This document shows positions 24,264-33,181 of a DNA stretch of 64,000 nt, one piece after another (position 1 is the stretch's first letter; the number at the start of each line of letters is the position of its first letter). The notes below the pieces were generated by a model, which made no database searches, was not told where the DNA came from, and was given only the letters and a program-made list of their open reading frames with translations. Source of the stretch: Comamonas testosteroni (GTDB taxonomy: Bacteria > Pseudomonadota > Gammaproteobacteria > Burkholderiales > Burkholderiaceae_C); contig NZ_KZ984443.1 in assembly GCF_003569915.1 (NCBI RefSeq), forward strand, positions 1-64,000, in the 5' to 3' direction. A program made the translations under genes and the position numbers.

Positions 24264-25826
24264 ATGACGACTTACCAGTTTGGCGGGATGCATGCACGTC
24301 AGCCAACCTATCTTGAATTGATTCGCCGTGGAGCGCGACAGCACGGCGTGCGCACTGCCATTGTGTTTGGAGAGCAGAGTCTGAGTTTTGCCCAGGTGGA
24401 CCGTTTGAGCAGCCAGCTTGCACATGCTCTTTATGCGCAGGGGCTTAAGCAAAACGACCGTGTCGGTTTGCTGATGAACAACGGCTTGCTGAGCGTTCCG
24501 CTGGACTTTGCCTGCGTGAAAGCGGGCTTGAATCGTGTTCCGCTGAATTCCCGACTTTCCCTTGCAGAGCATGTGCGCATGCTGCAAGACACGGAGTGCA
24601 CGAGTCTGGTCTTTGGACATGGGCTGGAGCAACGTGCCGCAGAGCTGCAGCGTGAGCTGCCTGAACTTTGCTGCATGCCGCTGGGCGTGGATTCGCATGA
24701 TGCATTGGATCTGTTTGCGCTGGCGAGCATGCAGCCTGGCGATGGTCCAGAGATTGAGGTGGGTCCGGACGACATTGTGTTGACGCTGTTTACCTCAGGG
24801 ACGACCGGGACACTGAAAGCGGCACAGCATACGCAGGCATCCTATGCGGCAGTCTGTCGCAATGTGCTTCTCAATTTGTTGCCTGCAACTGCTGAGGACG
24901 CCATGTTGCACGCGGCTTCGATGATTCACGCCAGCGGCGTTTTCGTGCTGCCTTTCTGGCTCAGAGGCGGGCGCACCGTCATACTTTCTGGGTTCGAACC
25001 TAAGCAGTTTTTGGCGACATTGGAGTCGCAACGTGTGACCGCCATCAATATGGTTCCGACGATGTTGCAGATGCTGCTGGAGCAGCCAGAGTTCGCCAAG
25101 ACGGATGTCTCGATGCTCAAGTATGTGATCTACGGTGCATCGCCCATGCCGCGCAGCGTGCTGCAAAGAGCCATGGACCAATGGGGTGCCCACCGCTTCT
25201 GGCAATACTATGGGCAGACGGAAGCGCCACTATGCTTGGCTGTTCTCAGGCCAGAAGACCATACGCCGCACCTGGTGGGGGCAGCCTGCGGGCAGCCTTG
25301 CGTAGATGTTGAGCTGCGTCTGCTTGATGACCAAGGCAAAGATGTTGCGCCCGGTGAAGCGGGGGAAATCACTGTCAGGGCTCCATCAGCAGTTCGCGGC
25401 TATTACAACGCTCAGCAACTCAACGAAGAAACCTTCACACCGGATGGATGGGTTCGCACGCGTGACATCGGAGTATTGGATGAACAGGGCTTTTTGCATC
25501 TCAAGGATCGCAAGTCCGACATGATCATTACGGGCGGCTACAACGTCTACCCGTTGGAAGTGGAAAACGCGCTGTTGACGCATCCTGCAGTGAGCGAGTG
25601 CGTGGTGGTTGGCATGCCCGACGAAAAGTGGGTCGAAACAGTAACAGCGGCAGTCGTTCTGCGAGAGGGTGCGCAGATCGAAGAAGGTGAGCTGGTCGCG
25701 CATGTGGCTGCACAACTGGCCTCATACAAGAAGCCGCAGCGCATATTCTTCGTGCAGGAAATTGCAAAAACCGCGGTTGGCAAGCTCAATCGCCGGGCAA
25801 TGCGCGAAAGGCTTCAGGCTTGTTGA
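24264..25826 (+). CDS. AMP-dependent acyl-CoA synthetase/ligase
   Basis: A 520-residue ANL-superfamily enzyme. The AMP-binding loop is LFTSGTTGTLKAA (the usual PKG is replaced by LKA) near residue 177. YYGQTEAP is near 315. The hinge and C-terminal motifs are TRDIGVLDEQGFLHLKDRKSDMII near 400 and the catalytic Lys in AKTAVGKLNRR near 505. It should activate a carboxylic acid with ATP and CoA. Length and sequence resemble medium-chain or aromatic acid ligases more than FadD. It is the second gene of the PaaX-linked operon, so its product may be both the crotonase substrate and the PaaX effector. Confidence 0.88.
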   Translation: MTTYQFGGMHARQPTYLELIRRGARQHGVRTAIVFGEQSLSFAQVDRLSSQLAHALYAQGLKQNDRVGLLMNNGLLSVPLDFACVKAGLNRVPLNSRLSLAEHVRMLQDTECTSLVFGHGLEQRAAELQRELPELCCMPLGVDSHDALDLFALASMQPGDGPEIEVGPDDIVLTLFTSGTTGTLKAAQHTQASYAAVCRNVLLNLLPATAEDAMLHAASMIHASGVFVLPFWLRGGRTVILSGFEPKQFLATLESQRVTAINMVPTMLQMLLEQPEFAKTDVSMLKYVIYGASPMPRSVLQRAMDQWGAHRFWQYYGQTEAPLCLAVLRPEDHTPHLVGAACGQPCVDVELRLLDDQGKDVAPGEAGEITVRAPSAVRGYYNAQQLNEETFTPDGWVRTRDIGVLDEQGFLHLKDRKSDMIITGGYNVYPLEVENALLTHPAVSECVVVGMPDEKWVETVTAAVVLREGAQIEEGELVAHVAAQLASYKKPQRIFFVQEIAKTAVGKLNRRAMRERLQAC

Positions 25827-26162
25827 TGGGTTGAATGTGCAACCTCATGGGCAGCCTGTCTCCGCGTGACACCGAGACAGGCTGACGGTGGAACTACCGG
25901 TTCAGCGATGGCCAATCGACCTTCGCGAGCGAATATGCGCCTGATGCTAAAAACAAGTCAATTTTGCGACAGAGGCGGTGGAATGCTGTTAGAATTGCGG
26001 GATCGACAGAGTTCTTGAGAACTTTTTCGAATGGTCTAAGTTGTTGATTTCACAGTTCTTTTTTAGTAAGAATTCAGAAGTGAAATACTTGTGAAGATTC
26101 AGTTCTTCCAACCCGCAAGTCAGGGTTCACAAGTGCCAATTTCCTAGGCTACATAAAGTTTT
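25827..26162. other. Region upstream of the first tRNA-Val
   Basis: 336 bp without a gene. It has a possible -10 (TTAGAATT at 25989-25996), followed by a hairpin AGTTCT-TG-AGAACT plus T run (about 26009-26027). A further AT-rich pairing segment (ATTTCAC ... GTGAAAT, about 26046-26088) follows. It may be a structured leader for the tRNA transcript. Confidence 0.4.
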
Positions 26163-26237
26163 GCGCGATTAGCTCAGCGGTAGAGCACTGCCTTCACACG
26201 GCAGGGGTCACATGTTCGATCCATGTATCGCGCACCA
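26163..26237 (+). tRNA. tRNA-Val(CAC), first copy
   Basis: 75 bases with CCA encoded. The acceptor stem is GCGCGAT/ATCGCGC, the D arm GCTC-AGCGGTA-GAGC, the anticodon stem CTGCC/GGCAG with loop TTCACAC (anticodon CAC), the variable loop GGGTC and the T arm ACATG-TTCGATC-CATGT. It differs from the copy at 26723-26797 only in the acceptor stem. It is followed by a terminator. Confidence 0.93.
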
Positions 26238-26243
26238 AATAGA

Positions 26244-26277
26244 AACCCTCTTAAGTCATTGATTTAAGAGGGTTTTT
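26244..26277 (+). terminator. Terminator of the first tRNA-Val
   Basis: AACCCTCTTAA (26244-26254) pairs with TTAAGAGGGTT (26264-26274) and a T run follows. An almost identical terminator in inverted orientation follows the second tRNA copy. Confidence 0.85.
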
Positions 26278-26681
26278 TATTGCTTCTTCGCAGATTTGAC
26301 TCATTGTTGTGAGCATGAATGAAGTGGGTGTTGAGTTGCTTGGTCAAACCTTCAATCATGAAACGGTGACCCGCCATCACGGGGGGGAGCCTATGGCAGG
26401 CAGGATGCGCATGAGGCTTGTCACAGACAAGGAGTCATTCCCATCGTCGCCCGCGTAACCGAGCAAGGCTGTGCAAAGGGCCGGCAATTGCGCATGGCGA
26501 TTCGTAGGACTGGGCTGATCCATCTGCAAACGCTGGATCGGCTGCCGCTGGTGGTCGCTGGAGGAGGCGAAGATGAAGTGCCTCAGAGCACGTCTCAGTC
26601 ACTGGCGCCAAATTGGCACGGGGTTAGAACTCCGCATGCCAATCGGGCCGCCTCAGGATGATTCAGGAAACCGTTCAAATG

Positions 26682-26717
26682 AAAAAACCCTCTTAAATCA
26701 ATGACTTAAGAGGGTTT
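26682..26717 (-). terminator. Terminator of the second tRNA-Val
   Basis: On the minus strand AAACCCTCTTAAG...TTAAGAGGGTTTTTTC: the same hairpin as at 26244-26277, on the opposite strand. Confidence 0.85.
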
Positions 26718-26722
26718 GTATT

Positions 26723-26797
26723 TGGTGGGTGATACATGGATCGAACATGTGACCCCTGCCGTGTGAAGGCAGTGCTCTACCGCTGAGCTAATCACCC
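26723..26797 (-). tRNA. tRNA-Val(CAC), second copy, inverted
   Basis: 75 bases with CCA encoded. The acceptor stem is GGGTGAT/ATCACCC; everything from the D arm to the T arm is identical to the copy at 26163-26237, including the anticodon CAC. A -10-like TAGAAT lies at 26808-26813 on the minus strand, about 10 bases upstream, a normal place for a tRNA promoter. Confidence 0.93.
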
Positions 26798-26869
26798 GAA
26801 GACCGTTATTCTAGCAGCAAGTTTTGAGGCCTTCGGGAAAACTCGTAAATTTTTTGAAAATCATGCGCT

Positions 26870-28570
26870 TCAAGCCTTGTCACGCAGTTCGCGGCGCAGG
26901 ATCTTGCCGACGTTGGTCTTGGGCAGCTCTTCGCGGAATTCGATGAAGCGTGGGCGCTTGTAGCCGGTGAGTTGCTGCTGGCAGTAGCGCATGACCTGGT
27001 CTTCAGTGAGTGCAGGGTCGCTGCGCACGACGTAGACCTTGATGGATTCGCCCTGTTGCTCGTCTTTGACGCCCACTGCTGCGCATTCCAGCACGCCGGG
27101 GCACAAGGAGATCACGTTTTCCAGTTCGTTCGGATAGACGTTGAAACCGCTGACGACCATCATGTCTTTCTTACGGTCGATGATGCGGGTGTAGCCCTCC
27201 TCGTCCAGCACCCCGATGTCGCCGGTGCGCATGTAGCCGTCTGCAGTAAAGGCCTTGGCGGTTTCTGCGGGCTGGTTGTAGTAGCCGGTCATGACGTTCG
27301 GGCCCTTGATGCAGAGTTCGCCTGCCTGGCCAATTGGGACATTATTGCCATCATCATCCTTGATGGCGACAGAGATGCCGGGCAGCGGCAAGCCAATGCT
27401 GCCGGTGAAGTGCTTGTTGGTGACAGGATTGTTGGTGCCGATGGCGCAGGTCTCACTCATGCCCCAGCCTTCAATCATGGCGCAGCCCGTGACCTGCTGC
27501 CACTGCTTTGCAGTGCCTTCCGATGCGGCCATGCCGCCCGCTTGCGAGATATAGAGTTTGGAAAAGTCGAGCTTGCGGAACTCCTGATTGTTGAGCAGTG
27601 CGTTGAACAAGGTGTTGACCGCGGGCAGCACATTGAACGGGCGCTTTTGCAGCACCTTCACAAACTTCGGAATATCGCGCGGGTTGGGGATCAGGCTCAG
27701 GCTGCCGCCCAGGCGCATGGCAAACAGGCTGACCGTGAGCGCGAAGATGTGATAGAGCGGCAGGGCGGCAATGATGTGGGTTTCATTGGCCTTGACCTGA
27801 CCTTCCAGCGCAGGGGTGAACCAGGTGTGGGCCTGCAGCGTGGCGGCCACGATATTGCGATGAGTCAGCACCGCGCCTTTGGACAGGCCCGTGGTGCCAC
27901 CGGTGTATTGCAGAAAGGCGATGGAATCCAGCGTGGCATTGCTGGGTGTGAGCTTGCGCGCAGCACCTTCTGCCAGCGCTTTGTTGAATGGCGTGACTTG
28001 CCGCAACTGGCTGCCGGAGCCCAGAGGCAGTTCAAACGCAGGCACCATTTTGGCCAGATTGCGCACGGCAAAGGTGATCCAGCTGCCGAACAGGCCACCT
28101 AGCAGGTCGCCCATGCTGGTCAGGCAGATATGGCGGATGGCGGTGCGCTCCAGCACATGGCTGAGGGTATGGGCGAAGTTTTCCAGAATGATGATGGCCG
28201 TGGCGCCGGAGTCCTTGAGCTGGTGCTCCAGCTCGCGTGCCGTGTAGAGCGGGTTCACGTTCACGCAGGTAAAGCCGGCGCGCAGCACGCCAGCCATGGT
28301 GACGGCAAACTGGGGCACATTGGGCAACATGATGGCCACGCGGGCGCCGGGCTCCAGCCCCAGGCTCTGCAGCCAGGCGCCCATCTGGGTGGAGAGTTTG
28401 TCCAGCTCACCATAGCTCATCCAGCGGTCCATGCAGACCGAAAATGGGCGGTCTGCATGCTGGGTAAAGGCTTCTTCCAGCATATGTACCAGCGAGCGGT
28501 ATTGCTCGGGATGCACGTCGTGCGGCACATTGGGTGGATAGTTCTTGAACCAGGGTGCTGCGGTTTCCAT
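26870..28570 (-). CDS. fadD: Long-chain fatty acid-CoA ligase
   Basis: A 566-residue ANL enzyme that activates long-chain fatty acids for beta-oxidation. The AMP loop YTGGTTGLSKGAVLTHRN is near residue 218. GWGMSET is near 368, TGDIGVLDEEGYTRIIDRKKD near 445 with the FadD motif continuing VSGFNVYPNELEN, and the catalytic Lys in PKTNVGKILRREL near 553. Length and the N-terminus (MLEEAFTQHADRPF, VCMDRWMSYGELD) match FadD. It is on the minus strand alone, downstream of the second tRNA in position but transcribed separately. Confidence 0.93.
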   Translation of the reverse strand: METAAPWFKNYPPNVPHDVHPEQYRSLVHMLEEAFTQHADRPFSVCMDRWMSYGELDKLSTQMGAWLQSLGLEPGARVAIMLPNVPQFAVTMAGVLRAGFTCVNVNPLYTARELEHQLKDSGATAIIILENFAHTLSHVLERTAIRHICLTSMGDLLGGLFGSWITFAVRNLAKMVPAFELPLGSGSQLRQVTPFNKALAEGAARKLTPSNATLDSIAFLQYTGGTTGLSKGAVLTHRNIVAATLQAHTWFTPALEGQVKANETHIIAALPLYHIFALTVSLFAMRLGGSLSLIPNPRDIPKFVKVLQKRPFNVLPAVNTLFNALLNNQEFRKLDFSKLYISQAGGMAASEGTAKQWQQVTGCAMIEGWGMSETCAIGTNNPVTNKHFTGSIGLPLPGISVAIKDDDGNNVPIGQAGELCIKGPNVMTGYYNQPAETAKAFTADGYMRTGDIGVLDEEGYTRIIDRKKDMMVVSGFNVYPNELENVISLCPGVLECAAVGVKDEQQGESIKVYVVRSDPALTEDQVMRYCQQQLTGYKRPRFIEFREELPKTNVGKILRRELRDKA

Positions 28571-28754
28571 AGCGGTACCTTGATGGAGCGCCTAGCTGCT
28601 GGCAGGTCAGGCGCGAATTGAGGAAGAAGTCCCAGCGTTGCTGTTGCGGCAGATTCTGCGGATCTCACCCATCAGGGTCTACCGGGGCTTGTCCTAGGCA
28701 GGTATCCGGGCTGACATTGCCGCTTTGCTACGCTGTGGCCTGGAGGTGCTGGCG

Positions 28755-29696
28755 GTGAACACTTGGTTCTGGCGTTGTGTGGTGTGGGGCAGCTGGCTGG
28801 CGGTAGGCCTGTGGCTGGGCTACTGGTGGCCGCGCTCCGTACCGGTCGCGCTTGGCGGGGCCGTGCTGATTGCCTGCGCAGCGGGATTGCAGCTGGGAGC
28901 CCAGATGCTGATGATGCGCAGGGTTTTGCGCCAACGCGCCCTGCCAGTGCCGCCGCGCGCTGTGGCAGCGCGAGCCTGGATCGCAGAGTGGCGCTTGTCT
29001 ATACGGATATTTGGCTGGCAGCTACCATTTCAGGAGCATCTGGAGGGTGACTTTGACACCGGCGCACAGGGGCAGGTGGGCATGGTCCTGGTGCATGGCT
29101 ACTTCTGCAACCGGGCCGTGTGGAACAGCTGGTTGCGACGGCTCAGGACTCTGGGCATTCCCTGTGCGGCGATGACGCTGGAGCCTGCACATGGCAGCCC
29201 GGTGGATGCCATGGTGGCAGACCTCGATGCCAGTGTGAAGGCCATGGTGCAAAAGACGGGGTGTGCTCCTCTATTGGTAGCGCACAGCATGGGTGGGTTG
29301 GTGGTCAGAGCCTGGTTGAAGGCCTTGACGCCCGAGCAGCGCGCGCAGTACGCGGCCCATGTGGTGACGGTGGCCACGCCGCATGGCGGCACTTGGCTGG
29401 GGCGGTTTGCGCATGGTCTGCCGGCGGTGGATATGCGCGAGGGCAGTGCCTGGCTGCAGCAGCTGGGGCTGCCGCCGGGGGATGTGCAGTTCACCTGCTG
29501 GTGCAGCAGCAGCGACAACATTGTGTTCCCACCGAATCTGGCAACGCTGCCCGGTGCGCAGTTGCACCAGGTGGAGGATGCGGCCCATATGCAGCTGCTG
29601 TTTGACGCACGAGTCTGGGCCGATTGCCTGCAGCTGCGTGAGCAGCTTCAGGCCTCGGGATTCTCTTTGGGTTCAGCCGGTGCAGCCTTGTCCTGA
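28755..29696 (+). CDS. Alpha/beta hydrolase, lipase-like, membrane-anchored
   Basis: A 313-residue protein with two N-terminal hydrophobic segments (about residues 3-25 and 30-50). An alpha/beta-hydrolase fold follows: HGYFCNRAVW (oxyanion region, near residue 115), the nucleophile elbow AHSMGGLV near 177, an acidic residue in SSDNIVFPP near 270 and a catalytic His in VEDAAHMQLL near 288. It resembles PGAP1/lipase-like proteins annotated as acyltransferase or lipase. I choose GTG at 28755 because GGAGG sits 8 bases upstream. Its last 49 bp overlap the 3' end of the convergent channel gene. Confidence 0.82.
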   Translation: MNTWFWRCVVWGSWLAVGLWLGYWWPRSVPVALGGAVLIACAAGLQLGAQMLMMRRVLRQRALPVPPRAVAARAWIAEWRLSIRIFGWQLPFQEHLEGDFDTGAQGQVGMVLVHGYFCNRAVWNSWLRRLRTLGIPCAAMTLEPAHGSPVDAMVADLDASVKAMVQKTGCAPLLVAHSMGGLVVRAWLKALTPEQRAQYAAHVVTVATPHGGTWLGRFAHGLPAVDMREGSAWLQQLGLPPGDVQFTCWCSSSDNIVFPPNLATLPGAQLHQVEDAAHMQLLFDARVWADCLQLREQLQASGFSLGSAGAALS

Positions 29697-32092
29697 ATGA
29701 TGTGAATATCGGTGGCAGAACTCAAGGCAATGCCTTGCTCGGCGCAGCGCTGCAGCAGACCGAACAGCAAGTCGCTGCGGGTGCTGTAGACATTGCGGGA
29801 GCTGGACACATGGCCAAAGCTGGCGATGTTGATGACGCTGCCGTTGATGGAGTCCACATACATGGCAGGCGCAGGCAAGGCGAGTACGTTTTCATGCTCT
29901 TCATACAGACCCAGCAGTACTTCGCGCAGCTTGACGATGTCGGTATTCAGCGGCACGGCAAAAGCGATCGAGATACGGCCCAGCGATCCATCCATGGTCA
30001 GGTTCTGCACGGACTTGGTGATGAACTCGGAGTTGGGGACGATGACGGTGGATTTGTCGTCCGTCTGAATTTCGGTGGCACGCACGCTGATGCGGCGGAT
30101 ATCACCCACCTGATCGCCGATGCGCACGCGGTCGCCGAGCTTGACAGGACGCTCGGCCAGCAGGATCAGGCCGGAGACAAAGTTCTGCGTGATGGCCTGC
30201 AGGCCAAAGCCGATACCGACGGACAGCGCACTGGCCAGCAGCGCCACTTTTTCAAAGCCGATGCCCAGAGCCGCCAGCGTCCACAGGCCCGAGAGGATGA
30301 TGCCCACATAGCGGGCCACGGTGCTGATGGAGTTGCGCGCACCGATGTCCAGCTCGGTCTTGGGCAGATAGGTTTCGACCAGCCAGTGCTGAAAGGTGCG
30401 GAAGATGGTCAGCCCCGCAATCAGCACCACCAGGCCGCGCACCATGGTCATGGGCTTGAGCACAGCGTCGCCTACGGGCAGGCCGTTGGTCAACGAGTCG
30501 GCCAGCACCGCCAGGCTGCTGGAATTGCCAAATGGTGCGGTCAGGGCTACCAGGCCCAGCAGCAGCAGGCACACGCGCATCAGGGCGGAGAGCAGCACGC
30601 CAATCTGCTCCACACGTGACGCCTTGAGGCCCGTGCCCAGCGCAATGCCTTGGCCGATGCGGCTTTCGGCGGAGCATAGCCAGATGAAGAAGTCGTCGGC
30701 AAACTTCATCAGCAAGGTGGTGGCCAGCACGACGACGGTGATCCATACCATCTGCGTGGCCACAAAGACCGAGAAGTTCAGATAGCCCAGCAGCGCCGCG
30801 ATCAGTGCAGCCAGCACAGTGAGGTGGCCACCCAGCCAGGCAAACATCAGCCAGTTGCTGGTGCGTGCAGGGCGGTGCTCCTCGCCCTGGTGGGCGGCTG
30901 CTTTTTCGCGGTCCACCTGCTGCTGGCGCTGGCGTTGACGGCTCACGATCACCAGCACGGACATGATGAGACCCACATAGGTCAGCGCAATCAGTCCGTC
31001 CAGCGCCACGCTGCTGACGGCGCTGGTGCGCGCGGCAATGTCCACCGCGTTGAGCATCATGGAGAACCAGGTCAGCGCGGCGGCGCCCCAGGCAAAGCGC
31101 GTGAGGGCCGGGGCCGCGATGTCGTCAATGTTGAGCAGCCGCCAGGTAGGGCGCTTGGGTACCAGCAGGCTGGCGCTGACGGACAGGAAGAAGGCGGCCA
31201 CGAAAGTGGACCGGATCCAGGCGTCGGCCACGGACTCCAGGCGCGGCGCAATGGCATCGATGGAGTGCAGACTTTCGATGAACACCATGCTGGCAAGACC
31301 GGGCAGGGCGGTGCCGACCAACAGCATCCACACGGCCAGGCCCGAGCGGCGCAGGCGGCCATTGGGTGCACGCTCGGACGCTGCGAATTTGCGGCCTGCG
31401 CTGCGCAACCAGATGCGCAGCGGAAACATCAGCACCAGCGCGATGAGGGTGCCAAGTAGCGGCGTGCCCCAGCCATGCTTGGCGATGGCGGACTGGAAGC
31501 TGGCCTGCCCTTGGCGCACCAGGCCCATGATGCGCTGCAGATCCGCGGGCATATGCTCACCGAACTGCTTCCACAGCGATGGCGACAGGGGGGAGGCGAC
31601 TTTGCGGGCAATCTGCTGGTTGAACTGCTGGGTGCGGATTTTTTCGATGTTGTCCGCGGTCTGCTTGGCTTCCACCGACAGCAGCTTGCCGCTTTTGATG
31701 GCCGAGTCCAGATCGCTGCGTTGCTGGGCCAGCTCCTTGCGCTGCGCCGTCAGCTCCGGGCTTTCTTCGACGCCAGCGGTGACAGGGCCGAGCTGGGCGA
31801 TACGCGCATCGATCTGCTTGAGCAAGGGCTCCAGCGTGGTGGAGGCGTCGTCCGCGTCACGCTTGGCTTTCAGCGTTTTTTCGGACAGGTTCTGCAGCGT
31901 CTCGGCCGCATCGGCATCGTCCAGCGATTTGCGCACGGCGTCCAGCGCGTTGGAGGCGGCCTGGATTTGCGCGACGGCCGCAAGTTGCGGGTCGGCTGCC
32001 GAGGAGGCAGGGGCTTCGGCAGCGATGGCCAGGCCCAGGCAGAGGTGAAGCGCCAGAAGCCAGCGCAGCAAGCGTATGCAGCGGTTTTGCAT
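29648..32092 (-). CDS. MscS-family mechanosensitive channel with DUF3772 domain
   Basis: An 814-residue inner-membrane channel. The signal peptide covers about 1-24. A periplasmic, coiled-coil-rich DUF3772-like region covers about 30-190 (LEPLLKQIDARIAQL). About ten membrane segments lie between 200 and 610. The MscS core has GIGFGLQAITQNFVSGLILL near 610-640 (pore helix TM3), then ERPVKLGDRVRIGD and VIVPNSEFIT. The size matches the large MscK/MscM-like DUF3772 branch. It protects against hypo-osmotic shock by family knowledge; the exact role is not known. The start at 32092 gives a clear signal peptide. Confidence 0.9.
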   Translation of the reverse strand: MQNRCIRLLRWLLALHLCLGLAIAAEAPASSAADPQLAAVAQIQAASNALDAVRKSLDDADAAETLQNLSEKTLKAKRDADDASTTLEPLLKQIDARIAQLGPVTAGVEESPELTAQRKELAQQRSDLDSAIKSGKLLSVEAKQTADNIEKIRTQQFNQQIARKVASPLSPSLWKQFGEHMPADLQRIMGLVRQGQASFQSAIAKHGWGTPLLGTLIALVLMFPLRIWLRSAGRKFAASERAPNGRLRRSGLAVWMLLVGTALPGLASMVFIESLHSIDAIAPRLESVADAWIRSTFVAAFFLSVSASLLVPKRPTWRLLNIDDIAAPALTRFAWGAAALTWFSMMLNAVDIAARTSAVSSVALDGLIALTYVGLIMSVLVIVSRQRQRQQQVDREKAAAHQGEEHRPARTSNWLMFAWLGGHLTVLAALIAALLGYLNFSVFVATQMVWITVVVLATTLLMKFADDFFIWLCSAESRIGQGIALGTGLKASRVEQIGVLLSALMRVCLLLLGLVALTAPFGNSSSLAVLADSLTNGLPVGDAVLKPMTMVRGLVVLIAGLTIFRTFQHWLVETYLPKTELDIGARNSISTVARYVGIILSGLWTLAALGIGFEKVALLASALSVGIGFGLQAITQNFVSGLILLAERPVKLGDRVRIGDQVGDIRRISVRATEIQTDDKSTVIVPNSEFITKSVQNLTMDGSLGRISIAFAVPLNTDIVKLREVLLGLYEEHENVLALPAPAMYVDSINGSVINIASFGHVSSSRNVYSTRSDLLFGLLQRCAEQGIALSSATDIHIIQDKAAPAEPKENPEA

Positions 32093-32278
32093 GGTGAGAA
32101 GTGAGTGATGGCAGAGATTGCCTGTGGCACTCACTATAGGTGCAATGCGGCTGGCAGGGCTTCAGCGTGCAGCCTCGTTGGCTGTGCGCTGAGTCCGGCA
32201 ACGAGGAGGTTGATTGCTATAAAAATAATAGCTCAATGTCTATGTCTTATATAGACAAGAAGCCGGTTTTTATTGAAA

Positions 32279-33127
32279 TCAGATCAATTGCTCGCCCGGC
32301 AGCAGCTCCTTGGCACCAATCGTCGGCAACTGGCGCAGTTGCTTGTACAGCGGCGCAAAGTCGGTGCTGGTAAAGTCCAGCAACTGCTGCATATCGTCGA
32401 TGACGAAATAGCTCTGCTGGTAGGTGTCGATCTTGTAGAGCGTGCGCATGGCGCGCGCAAGCTGCAGTGGCAGGCGGTGCGGCTCGGGGCTGTTGACGCT
32501 GTAGTCCAGCTCGCCTGCCGAGCTGAGGATGCCTGCGCCATAGGCACGCACACCGCCGCTTTCGCGAATCAGCCCGAACTCGATGGTGTACCAGTACACG
32601 CGTGAGAGCATCTCGCAGGCGCCCAGTTCGGCGGCCTTGAGCCCGCCCTTGCCGTAGGCCTGAATGAAGTCCGCAATCACGGGGTTGAACAGCAGCGGCA
32701 CATGGCCAAACAGGTCGTGAAAGATGTCGGGCTCGACGATGTATTCAAACTCCTCGGGCTTGCGAATCCAGTCCGTGACGGGAAATTTGCGCTGGGCCAG
32801 CAGCGAGAAGAATGGCACTTCGGGGATCAGCCCCGGCACGCCGACGATCTCCCAGCCCGTGGCTTTGTACAGGCGCTCGTTGACTTCCTCAAAGCGCGGA
32901 ATGCGCTCCTTGGCACCGAGCGAGGGCAGGGCATCGATGAAATGCTGGCTGGCCAGACCGGGCAGCAGGGCGCTTTGGCGCTCGTACAGGCGCTGGTAGG
33001 TCTGGTGGTCGGCTTCGGTATAGGCGGCGTAGTCCTGCGCGCAGGTGTAGTCCGCATTGGCGCGCGAGTAGTCGCCGCGCGGCGGGCGGTCGGATTGGCC
33101 GTATACAACGGGGGCTTGTCCCATCAT
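32279..33127 (-). CDS. phhA: Phenylalanine 4-monooxygenase
   Basis: A 282-residue bacterial aromatic amino acid hydroxylase, without the N-terminal regulatory domain of animal enzymes. It turns phenylalanine to tyrosine with O2 and tetrahydropterin. The non-haem iron ligands are in DIFHDLFGHVPLL (two His) and the Glu in YTIEFGL. PGLIPEVPFF and YVIDDMQQL-type sequence (YFVIDDMQQLL) are family features. It is the last gene of a same-strand run with two Bug receptor genes and hppD, so it feeds tyrosine into homogentisate degradation. Confidence 0.95.
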   Translation of the reverse strand: MMGQAPVVYGQSDRPPRGDYSRANADYTCAQDYAAYTEADHQTYQRLYERQSALLPGLASQHFIDALPSLGAKERIPRFEEVNERLYKATGWEIVGVPGLIPEVPFFSLLAQRKFPVTDWIRKPEEFEYIVEPDIFHDLFGHVPLLFNPVIADFIQAYGKGGLKAAELGACEMLSRVYWYTIEFGLIRESGGVRAYGAGILSSAGELDYSVNSPEPHRLPLQLARAMRTLYKIDTYQQSYFVIDDMQQLLDFTSTDFAPLYKQLRQLPTIGAKELLPGEQLI

Positions 33128-33181
33128 CGTGATCTCCTTTTGTGCAGACCGCTGGCCAGACCGCCCGCAGGCGGCTGCGGC

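Larger units (their letters stand above)
26238..26722. other. Spacer between the inverted tRNA-Val genes
   Basis: 485 bp that include both tRNA terminators. The central ~400 bp shows no gene I recognise. A minus-strand frame of about 37 codons (near 26395-26525) reads MDQPSPTNRHAQLPAL; it is too short to assign and may be a remnant. Confidence 0.4.

Noticed and set aside
26238-26722. Integrated element (integrase remnant) between the tRNA genes
   Set aside because: tRNA genes are common integration sites, but no att repeat, integrase motif or transposase is recognisable in the spacer.
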